A DNA stretch of 64,000 nt from an uncultured Ruthenibacterium sp. (lineage in GTDB: Bacteria; Bacillota; Clostridia; Oscillospirales; Ruminococcaceae), in assembly GCA_910587145.1 (NCBI GenBank), contig CAJUMH010000010.1, forward strand, positions 1 to 64,000. Reading direction: 5' to 3'. The position numbers and the translations under genes were made by a program. The notes beneath the pieces were generated by a model. The model saw only the letters and a list, made by a program, of their open reading frames with translations, ran no database searches and was not told the DNA's origin. Numbering within the stretch: position 1 is the first letter of the stretch; every line of letters starts with the position of its first letter. Of this stretch, positions 16,956 through 23,560 are shown piece by piece.

Positions 16956-17119
16956 AATAACCCCTCCCGTTTTGATGCTTGCGAAAAATATGCCTTGCGC
17001 TGCGGGCAAAGCGGCGTTTACCGCTTACCGCTGCATATAAAAATTGCCTGCCGGGCTGCGGGCATTGCGCCAATGCGCGCGGCCTTTGCGCATGATCGTA
17101 CCGCTTTTGAATGCGCTTT

Positions 17120-17557
17120 TTAATCCATTGCGCCGAAAAGGGTGCCAAAAAGTGCCGGAGGTTCTTCCTCGCCGGCCCATTCGGCGCTTTGGCTCCATTG
17201 TACCACGCGATAGCCGCCGTCCGCCGTCAGCTCTGCGGCGATGGAGAGCGAGCGCCCGTCCGCGCCCTTTTGCAGCGTGCAGACCCGGCTGCCCGTGCGG
17301 ACAGTGTCCGGCGGCAAAAGCGTGTCCAGCGATGTTTCGTCATGCGCCGCGCCCAGCGCCGCATCCAGCGCCGCCAGCCATTGCTGGCCGTCCCGTTCCA
17401 GCGCGTACACGCTCTCTGTCTGGAGCGCCTGCTTTTGTGCCTGCGCCCAATCGGCCTGCGCGGTGGAAAGGCTAAGCACCGAAAGCGTGGCCAGACATAA
17501 AATAACGACGGTCACCAGCAGCGACAGCCAGCCCAGACGTACCGGTCTGCTTTCCAT
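17120..17557 (-). CDS. Small single-pass membrane protein of the pilus-like operon
   Basis: 145 residues from the ATG at 17557 (GGAGA upstream). An N-terminal membrane helix (about 10-29) is followed by a helical stretch and a small outer domain. The layout resembles minor pseudopilins or PilX-like accessory proteins, but no Gly/Glu+5 prepilin motif is clear and I recognise no family. It lies between the pseudopilin-like gene at 17650 and pilT. Confidence 0.65.
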   Translation of the reverse strand: MESRPVRLGWLSLLVTVVILCLATLSVLSLSTAQADWAQAQKQALQTESVYALERDGQQWLAALDAALGAAHDETSLDTLLPPDTVRTGSRVCTLQKGADGRSLSIAAELTADGGYRVVQWSQSAEWAGEEEPPALFGTLFGAMD

Positions 17558-17649
17558 ATGGCGTTCTCTCCTTTTCCGCTGATAGCTCGCAAAACAGGTG
17601 CGGCCCGTACCGTAAATGCCGCCCGCAAAGCGGCGCACACCCTAAAAAG

Positions 17650-18090
17650 CTACTTGCCGGGCTGCGCGCAAAAATACTTTTGCGTTTCCAATTCGTATAG
17701 AGCTTCACTGTCATTACAAACGGTAAAATATGCCGTTAATAGTACGCCGTGCGGCTGCGCGGTTTCTTCCAGCCGGCACAGCAGGGTATAGGCAGCCGGA
17801 ATCGCGTCCGCCGCCGGCGCGCCCTCGGCGTTATACGCCCTGGCAAGTGTGCCGTCTTCGGTTTGCCGCGCGCCCAGCAGCACGGCAAAATCCTCGCGCG
17901 AATCGCTGGCGGCCAGCTGCTCGGCGGCGTCCTGCGCAATGCGCACCGCGCACGAGAGCTGCCGCGCCTCGCGCGAAAGCTGGCGCGCCGTGCCCAGCAT
18001 ACGCGCCAGCACCGTCAGGCTCAGCAGCAAAAACAGCACCAGCAAAATGGTTTCTACATAAAAAGCCGCGCCGCGCCGGGATTTATGCAT
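17650..18090 (-). CDS. Pseudopilin-like membrane protein
   Basis: 146 residues from the ATG at 18090, overlapping the upstream gene by 8 bases. The N-terminus MHKSRRGAAFYVETILLVLF has a short basic leader, Gly-Ala and a Glu five or six residues on, followed by a long hydrophobic helix. That is the class III prepilin pattern, so it could be processed by a prepilin peptidase. A helical and then beta-rich outer domain with several Cys follows. Probably a minor subunit of the pilus-like machine. Confidence 0.65.
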   Translation of the reverse strand: MHKSRRGAAFYVETILLVLFLLLSLTVLARMLGTARQLSREARQLSCAVRIAQDAAEQLAASDSREDFAVLLGARQTEDGTLARAYNAEGAPAADAIPAAYTLLCRLEETAQPHGVLLTAYFTVCNDSEALYELETQKYFCAQPGK

Positions 18091-18562
18091 CGTCGGCCGC
18101 CTCCTTTTCGCATCGCAGCGCAATGTGAATTTCGCCGTATTCCGTTGCGGCCGTCAGCAAACCGGGCCGCTCCTCGCCAAGAAAAAAACGCTCCAGCGCC
18201 GCAATGCGCTCGGCGCTTTCGGGGCGCAGGGGCAAATCGGCCGGGCCGTATTCCTCCCGCAGGGCGCCCTCATAAAGGTAAATACGCGTTTCGTATACAT
18301 CGTCGCCGGCCCTTTCGCGCAGCACCAGCGCGTCGCCCTCGGGCCCCGCGCCAATGGATACCGCGCCCGCGTTATCCGCCGCGTGAACACGCGCCGCCAG
18401 ATACGAAAGCGCCGCGCGCGCCTGCCGGTTGTACGCCTGGCCTTCCACAGCGGCGCTGTACACCTCCGTTCCGGCACACATGAGAAACAGCAGCGACAGC
18501 ACGATCATGGCAAACAGCAGCAGCGGATACATATGCATCCACGTTTCCTTCCGGATCTTCAT
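18083..18562 (-). CDS. Single-pass membrane protein, probable minor pseudopilin
   Basis: 159 residues from the ATG at 18562, which follows AAAAAAGGAGG; the long open frame further upstream is repeat-rich and not used. After a short charged start (MKIRKETWMHMYPLLLFAMI) there is one membrane helix (about 11-30) and an outer domain with a helix and several strands (DALVLRERAGDDVYETRIYL). No classical prepilin cleavage site is evident. Translationally coupled with the next gene by an 8-base overlap. Confidence 0.65.
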   Translation of the reverse strand: MKIRKETWMHMYPLLLFAMIVLSLLFLMCAGTEVYSAAVEGQAYNRQARAALSYLAARVHAADNAGAVSIGAGPEGDALVLRERAGDDVYETRIYLYEGALREEYGPADLPLRPESAERIAALERFFLGEERPGLLTAATEYGEIHIALRCEKEAADDA

Positions 18563-18710
18563 GCCGCCGCCTCCTTTTTTGAATGGATCAAACCGCTCCG
18601 CTTTAAGCAGAATGGCCCGCGCCCGCCCGCCCAAGCTGTAAAGCAAAACCCCTGTAAGCGTTCGCCGCGCGCCCTGGCTGTGCGCAAAGCGGCGTCGCTC
18701 GCGCCATAAA

Positions 18711-18770
18711 CATAAAACAGAGATCCCGAAACGCAAAACAGAAATCCCAAAATGTAAAACAGAAACCCCG
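18711..18770. repeat. Three tandem copies of a 20-21 base unit
   Basis: Units at 18711, 18731 and 18752 share TAAAACAGAAATCCC-type text. They sit in the 223-base gap between the 18786 and 18562 genes. On the minus strand one frame reads as GISVLxF repeats, but there is no gene there. Confidence 0.6.
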
Positions 18771-18785
18771 CTGCCGCCCCGCCGC

Positions 18786-19118
18786 TTACTGCGCCTGCCG
18801 TTCAAATACGGCGATTTCCGGCGTCTGGTTCGAGGCGTACACCTCGTAGCTTACAATAAACCGGCTGTGATTGATCTGTACGCCGTAGTTTTCTTCCAAA
18901 TACGCAAGGCTGCGGGGATATGCGCCCTCCAGCACATAGCACTGAACGGCCGCGTCCATCACGGCCGAGCGCATGCTTTGCAGCGCCTGCGAGCGCATAG
19001 AGCTCTGCGCGTTTTGCCACAGCGCGGCCCCGCCCCAGAAAAGCGCCGCCGCGCAAAGCAGCGCCAGAACGGCCAGCAAAAACCGTGTGCGGGGCTTTGC
19101 CCGCTTTTCGTGATACAT
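18786..19118 (-). CDS. Small membrane protein, pseudopilin-like
   Basis: 110 residues. A basic N-terminus (MYHEKRAKPRTR) and one membrane helix (13-33) are followed by a helical neck (SMRSQALQSMRSAVMDAAVQ) and a small outer domain, YPRSLAYLEENYGVQIN onward. The last part matches the way pilin-like proteins bury a short C-terminal sheet. It starts 13 bases after the PilC-like gene stop, in the same operon. No family recognised with certainty. Confidence 0.65.
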   Translation of the reverse strand: MYHEKRAKPRTRFLLAVLALLCAAALFWGGAALWQNAQSSMRSQALQSMRSAVMDAAVQCYVLEGAYPRSLAYLEENYGVQINHSRFIVSYEVYASNQTPEIAVFERQAQ

Positions 19119-19131
19119 GGCTGCCGCCCCC

Positions 19132-20175
19132 TTATCCGATCGAGGTGAGAATGCCGATCAGCGGCAGCATCACGGCCAGAAGCGTTACGCCGACAGAAAT
19201 CGTTAAAAAGCCGGCCAGCGCGGGCTCTACGCTGTCTACGACGGCGTTCATTTTTGCGTTGGCGTCCTCGGTGAAAAGCTTGCTCAGGCGTTCCAGCACA
19301 CGATCCATGCAGCCCGCGCGCTCGCCGCTGATGAGCATGCGCGCGTACAGCGGCTCGAATACCTGATTATCATAGATCACCTGCACCAGGCTGCGGCCCT
19401 CGGCCATCTGCTGCCGGCAAACCTCCAACTGCGCACGCAGGCCGCTGTGCGTTACCAGCTCGGCGGCGCTGACCATGGCGGTATCCATATCCGCGCCGCT
19501 GGCCGTAAAGGTGGCCAGCGCGGTGGTAAAGTGCGCCTCGGCCATGCGGCGGGAGGCCGCGGCGGTGAAGGGCAGCTTTTCCAAAAGCGCGCGCAGCGCT
19601 TCGCCCCCGCGCTGCGTGCGGGAGGTTGCCAGGCACGCCAGCAAAACGGCCGTAAGTACGATCACAACGCACAGCGCCACCCGGCCGATTACGCCGGCCG
19701 CCGAAATGTAGGAATAGGAGGACGCCGCCACGCTGCCGGAAAGCCCGGCATATACGCCCGTAAATACAGGCAGCACGCGCCCCACCATCACCGCCAGCAC
19801 CAGCGCCATCATCAGCAGCAGAATGGCCGGATACAGCACGGCGCTGCGCAGCTTTTTTTGCAGCTGATCCTGCATCTCGTAATAGGCGGCAAGGCTTTGC
19901 AGCACATCGTCCGTGCGGCCGGCCTCCTCGCCCGCGGCAATCAGGCGCGCCGCGTGGCGGGGCAGGTATCCGCATGCCCCCGCCGCTTCGGCCAGCGATT
20001 CGCCGCCGTTCAGGCGTTCCAGTATCGCGCCGGCGCATTCATTCAGCAGGCCGCCGCTGCCGTCGCCCTGCATCAGGGAGAGCGCCTCGTCTGTTTGAAC
20101 GCCCGCCCTCAGCATCATTGCCAGATTTTCGCAAAATGCGCTTACCGCCAGCGGGTGCAGTATTTTTGCCGCCAT
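19132..20175 (-). CDS. pilC: Type II secretion/type IV pilus inner-membrane protein, GspF/PilC family
   Basis: 347 residues from the ATG at 20175 (GGGGA upstream). It has the two repeated T2SSF domains: LAMMLRAGVQTDEALSLM and ATFTASGADMDTAMVSAAEL are the matching starts. The AAGEEAGRTDDVLQSLAAYY and SGERAGCMDRVLERLSKLF motifs fit each half. Three membrane helices follow the usual positions, one at the C-terminus. This platform protein links the ATPase to the pilin subunits. It lies between a transglutaminase-like lipoprotein gene and small pseudopilin-like genes. Confidence 0.9.
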   Translation of the reverse strand: MAAKILHPLAVSAFCENLAMMLRAGVQTDEALSLMQGDGSGGLLNECAGAILERLNGGESLAEAAGACGYLPRHAARLIAAGEEAGRTDDVLQSLAAYYEMQDQLQKKLRSAVLYPAILLLMMALVLAVMVGRVLPVFTGVYAGLSGSVAASSYSYISAAGVIGRVALCVVIVLTAVLLACLATSRTQRGGEALRALLEKLPFTAAASRRMAEAHFTTALATFTASGADMDTAMVSAAELVTHSGLRAQLEVCRQQMAEGRSLVQVIYDNQVFEPLYARMLISGERAGCMDRVLERLSKLFTEDANAKMNAVVDSVEPALAGFLTISVGVTLLAVMLPLIGILTSIG

Positions 20176-20203
20176 GTGGTGATCCCCCTGTCCTTGTTGT
20201 ACC

Positions 20204-21226
20204 TTAATATACTTCCTTATCCGTATAGCCCGTGCCGCCGCCGGCAAACTCGCTTTGTCCGGCCGCCGCAAACGTTAGATCAATGCGCTGCCAGGCGTGC
20301 GCCGGGGCCTTGATCTCTACGGTGATCCAGCCGGTTTCCTCCAGCCAGATCATATTCCACGCGTGATACACCTCCGAGCTGCCGCTTTGCACATAGCCGA
20401 TGATGAGTTTTGTGGGAATGCCCTGACTGCGCAGCATTGCCGCCGCAAGCGACGCATAATCATAACAGATGCCCTTGCCCGAAGAAAGCGTATCGTCCGG
20501 GTCCGGCAAATAGCCCTTTACGCTGTTGTCCACCACCCACTGGGCCTTGTCGTAATCGTAATCGATATTCTCGGCAATGTATTCGTACACGGCACTCACC
20601 AGCCCGGCCGCGTCCGCCGCGCTTTCGGCCATGCGGGCCGCCTCGGCCACGCAGCGGGAATCCTGCGTGTAATTGGAACGCTGGTTCGGCCGCAAAAACG
20701 GCTCCAGCTCGCTGCCCATCGTTACCTGCGCGCCGGCAGAAAAAATCTCGGCATATTTGTTTTCGGTGGTGTTTTGCATAATGCGCACCGTGTAGCTGCC
20801 GTCGCCGCTTTGCAGGGGGCAGATGATAGGGGTATTGTCGCCGGGCAGATCGTAATTGTATTTGGTATCCCCGAACACGATCTGACATTTAAGGCGTTTA
20901 TCGCTTTGCGCGCGCACGGCCACATAGCCCTGCGCCACGGCGGAAAGATCGATCTCGGCCCCGCTGCCGCAGGCGGCAGCGCCCTCGTGGAACACGGCGT
21001 CGCGGAAGGGCGGGGCCTCGTAGCCGCCCGCCTGTGCGCCGCCGGGCACATCGTCCACACCCCCGGGCGCGCCGGCAACGGAAGAAGCCGGCGCCGCCGC
21101 AACCGGCTGGCCCGCCGGCGCGGCAGCACTTTCAGCGCGGCCCCCGCTGGGAGCCGCGCCGCATCCGGATATCAGCATAACCGCGACTAAAAACATCGCA
21201 AAAACGCTGTGGCAGTGCCGCTTCAC
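20204..21226 (-). CDS. Transglutaminase-like lipoprotein
   Basis: 340 residues from a GTG at 21226 (GGAGAG upstream). A lipoprotein signal ends in LISGC with lipid Cys22, followed by an Ala/Pro/Gly linker to about 75. A beta-rich domain (90-185) precedes the transglutaminase-like core with Cys254 in GKGICYDYASLAAAML and His288 in VYHAWNMIW. The third position reads WITVE, so Glu304 replaces the usual Asp. Such domains act as cysteine proteases or amide transferases outside the cell. First gene of the pilus-like operon, so it may process or link the pilin-like proteins; that is inference. Confidence 0.85.
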   Translation of the reverse strand: MKRHCHSVFAMFLVAVMLISGCGAAPSGGRAESAAAPAGQPVAAAPASSVAGAPGGVDDVPGGAQAGGYEAPPFRDAVFHEGAAACGSGAEIDLSAVAQGYVAVRAQSDKRLKCQIVFGDTKYNYDLPGDNTPIICPLQSGDGSYTVRIMQNTTENKYAEIFSAGAQVTMGSELEPFLRPNQRSNYTQDSRCVAEAARMAESAADAAGLVSAVYEYIAENIDYDYDKAQWVVDNSVKGYLPDPDDTLSSGKGICYDYASLAAAMLRSQGIPTKLIIGYVQSGSSEVYHAWNMIWLEETGWITVEIKAPAHAWQRIDLTFAAAGQSEFAGGGTGYTDKEVY

Positions 21227-21388
21227 AAAATCTCTCCGTCCCAAGGGCCGCGCGCCCGAAGCCTTAAAAAAATCGCTTCCAAGCCGGAGCCACGCCCGGC
21301 AAAGAGAACCGCAGCCGCCAAACTGCATGGCCCGGCGCACGGCCTTCCTTTGCTTATCTTACCATATTATGATATAAAATTCAAGAAC

Positions 21389-21458
21389 TCTGCCGCCGCC
21401 CCGGCCGAGGATCTTGTAGGAGTACAATAGATATCTGCCGCCGCCCCGGCCGAGGATC
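21389..21458. repeat. Two copies of a 25-base direct repeat
   Basis: TCTGCCGCCGCC followed by CCGGCCGAGGATC occurs at 21389-21413 and again at 21434-21458, 45 bases apart. The unit contains the inverted core CCGGCCG-like text. No coding role seen. Confidence 0.75.
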
Positions 21459-21531
21459 CGGCAGATTGAAACGCTATAGAAAAAGGGGTAAAATAAAAAG
21501 CGAAACGGTATTTTTCGTTTCGCCGCGAGGC

Positions 21532-21609
21532 GGCACGGGCGGCACGGGCGGCACGGGCGGCACGGGCGGTGCGGGCGGCACGGGCGGTGCGGGCGGCACG
21601 GGCGGTGCG
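21532..21609. repeat. GC-rich 9-base microsatellite
   Basis: About eight copies of GGCACGGGC with GGTGCGGGC variants. One plus-strand frame would give Gly-Thr-Gly/Gly-Ala-Gly repeats but lacks a ribosome site, and I take it as non-coding. Confidence 0.8.
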
Positions 21610-21744
21610 GCGCGGTGCGGTGCAAACGCCGCCAAAGGCCGCAGAATCACAGCGATATTGCCGCAGTGTTAGCAGGTAATAAATTGCGCCATTTTAAGCC
21701 ATAAAGTTTGTGAACTTTTTCGCCGAAAATGGCGGCAGAGGCTC

Positions 21745-21772
21745 TTGCAAAAATCTGCGGCTTTGGTATAAT
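21745..21772 (+). promoter_or_regulatory. Promoter of the sortase-pilus locus
   Basis: TTGCAA (21745-21750), 16 bases, TATAAT (21767-21772). It is the best plus-strand promoter before the first gene and leaves a leader of about 180 bases. Confidence 0.65.
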
Positions 21773-21956
21773 AAGCTATGAAAAATGGATAATTGTATTT
21801 CTATCCCGAAAACAGGCGGGTAAAGCAGGCAGGGCGCTCTTGCTGATGCAGAGTGACGGCGGCGATAGCCTGCAGGGCCTGCCATAGCCGGTTCCACAGC
21901 CGGTAAGGAAGGGCAGGAGGGCCATGCGCATACCACCAATGGCGAGGAGGCCTTGT

Positions 21957-22424
21957 ATGACCGAAAAGGAATTGGGAAAGCTGAAGCGCCCCGATCTGCT
22001 GGCGCTTTTGGTGGAGCAGGGGCGCGAAACCGTTGCCCTGCAGGAAAGCTTGGAAGAAACCGGGCAAAAGCTTTCGCAGGCGGTGCAGCTGGATAACCGG
22101 CTGCGCGCGAAGCTGGACGAAAAAGACGTGCAGATCGAGCGGCTGAAAGAGCGCCTGAATGAGAAGGATGCGCAGCTTGCGCGCCTGACACAGCGCCTGA
22201 ACGAGAAGGACGAACAGATCGAACGGCTGAAGGGCCGCCTGGAAGAGAAAGACCGCCGCCTTGGCCTGTTGGGCGCTCAGGTGGATGAGCTTGTCTCCGG
22301 CCAGTTTCTTTCCATGGACGGCGCGTATTCGCTTACGGATGTTTCCATGAAGGTAGAGCTGATGCTGCGCGCGGCGCAGAAAGCGGCAAACCGCTATCTT
22401 CAGGAAGCTCAAAAAACCGTTTAA
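21957..22424 (+). CDS. Coiled-coil protein at the head of the pilus locus
   Basis: 155 residues from the ATG at 21957, which follows GAGGAGG; an ATG at 21924 is possible but its ribosome site is too close. MTEKELGKLKRPDLLALLVE forms a small N-terminal helix pair. Residues about 25-105 are a long coiled coil with three repeats of RLNEKDxQLxRL type. The end (MELMLRAAQKAANRYLQ-like) is helical. Similar short proteins precede signal peptidase genes in related Clostridia and are often misnamed DNA repair proteins. Function unknown; cytoplasmic. Confidence 0.8.
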   Translation: MTEKELGKLKRPDLLALLVEQGRETVALQESLEETGQKLSQAVQLDNRLRAKLDEKDVQIERLKERLNEKDAQLARLTQRLNEKDEQIERLKGRLEEKDRRLGLLGAQVDELVSGQFLSMDGAYSLTDVSMKVELMLRAAQKAANRYLQEAQKTV

Positions 22425-22463
22425 ACAGGGCTGCAGCGCGAAAGAGGGAACCATACAACATCT

Positions 22464-23474
22464 ATGACAAACCGGAATATTGTATTAGAGAGGGCCATTT
22501 ACCGGGTCTCGGAAACCGGTTCCGAAACAGATCCCGAAGCGGGGCCTTTCAACGAATGGGGGGCGGGGCAAATGCATCCGGCATCCAAAAATGCGCGGCA
22601 TGCGCGGCAAAAGTACGCCCGGCAGGCAGAACAGGCCCAAAAAGCCGCCGCACCGCAGGCCCCCGCGGAGGAACGGCAGCCGGCACAGGCAAGCGCCGCA
22701 CGGGCCGCCGCACCGCAGGCCCCCGCGGAGGAACGGCAGCCGGCACAGGCAAGCGCCGCACGGGCCGCCGCACCGCAGGCCCCCGCGGAGGAACGGCAGC
22801 CGGCACAGGCAAGTGCCGCACGGGCCGCCGCACCGCAGGCCCCCGCGGAGGAACGGCAGCCGGCACGGGCAAGCGCCGCACGGGCCGCCGAGCCCGCCCG
22901 CAGCCGGCCGAAGGGCGTGCCCACGCTGGAGCAGCTGGAAAAAGAGCTGAAAAAAGAGCGGCGGCGCGCAGATTTTGGCCGGGTGCTGCGCAATACGGTG
23001 TTCAGCCTTGTAGTGGTGGCCGCGGTAAGCGCGCTCATTGCGGTGCTGTTTTTGCCGGTGCTGCAGATCCACGGCACCTCCATGGCCCCCACGCTTGCAG
23101 ACGGGGACATAGTAGCCGCCATCAGCGTGGGCAAGTGCCGGCAGGGAGAGCTCATCGCCTTTTACTATAATAATAATATCCTCATCAAACGCGTCATCGC
23201 CGGCCCAAGCGATTGGGTGGATATCGACGCGGAAGGCAACGTAAGCGTGAACGGGCAGCCTTTGGAGGAACCCTACCTTGCCGAAAAGGCGCGGGGCAAC
23301 TGCGATGTTACATTCCCCTATCAGGTGCCGGACGGCCGCTATTTTGTAATGGGCGACCACCGCGCCACCAGTGTGGACAGCCGCAACGAGGTGGTGGGCT
23401 GCATCAGCCGCGATATGGTAATTGGCCGCATCCTATTGCGGGTGTGGCCGCTGAATGGCTTCCGGCTGTTCTAA
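22464..23474 (+). CDS. lepB: Signal peptidase I with N-terminal tandem-repeat extension
   Basis: 336 residues if translation begins at 22464; MHPASKNARH at 22572 is an alternative start. Residues about 61-140 are four near-identical 20-residue repeats (AAAPQAPAEERQPAQASAAR). A basic helical stretch (150-175) precedes one membrane helix (178-200). The S26 protease domain follows, with nucleophile Ser206 in GTSMAPTLADGD and Lys242 in NILIKRVIAG, and GDHRATSVDSR near the end. It cleaves exported pre-proteins outside the membrane. As it directly precedes the adhesin and pilin genes, it is probably a dedicated pilin signal peptidase. The extension faces the cytoplasm. Confidence 0.92.
   Translation: MTNRNIVLERAIYRVSETGSETDPEAGPFNEWGAGQMHPASKNARHARQKYARQAEQAQKAAAPQAPAEERQPAQASAARAAAPQAPAEERQPAQASAARAAAPQAPAEERQPAQASAARAAAPQAPAEERQPARASAARAAEPARSRPKGVPTLEQLEKELKKERRRADFGRVLRNTVFSLVVVAAVSALIAVLFLPVLQIHGTSMAPTLADGDIVAAISVGKCRQGELIAFYYNNNILIKRVIAGPSDWVDIDAEGNVSVNGQPLEEPYLAEKARGNCDVTFPYQVPDGRYFVMGDHRATSVDSRNEVVGCISRDMVIGRILLRVWPLNGFRLF
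22644..22883. repeat. Four tandem 60-base repeats inside the signal peptidase gene
   Basis: Copies start at 22644, 22704, 22764 and 22824 and are identical except for single-base changes (one in copy 3, one in copy 4). They keep the frame and encode the Ala/Pro/Glu extension. Such near-identity implies recent expansion or continuing copy-number change. Confidence 0.95.
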
Positions 23475-23560
23475 AGCCGGCACGCCGCAAAAGCGCGTTC
23501 AAACCGCAAAATACATCGGTTCGATCCATATAGATCCGATTTTGGGAAGGAGACGGTAAA

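Larger units (their letters stand above)
21227..21744. other. Gene-free spacer upstream of the pilus loci
   Basis: About 520 bases without a convincing gene between the minus-strand pilus-like operon and the plus-strand sortase-pilus locus. It contains an AT-rich stretch (21355-21385) that could hold the transglutaminase promoter, two 25-base direct repeats, a GCGAAACG/CGTTTCGC hairpin (21500-21523), and a 9-base GC-rich microsatellite. Confidence 0.6.

Noticed and set aside
18563..18805. Upstream extension of the 18083-18562 gene
   Set aside because: The extension reads through a simple tandem repeat; the ATG at 18562 has a strong ribosome site and opens directly into the membrane helix.
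21466..21672. Small frame with Gly-Thr-Gly repeats
   Set aside because: It is a reading of the 9-base microsatellite, has no ribosome site, and lies upstream of the likely promoter.
22644..22883. Regular repeats that might suggest a CRISPR array
   Set aside because: The units are contiguous with no spacers and are in frame inside the signal peptidase gene.
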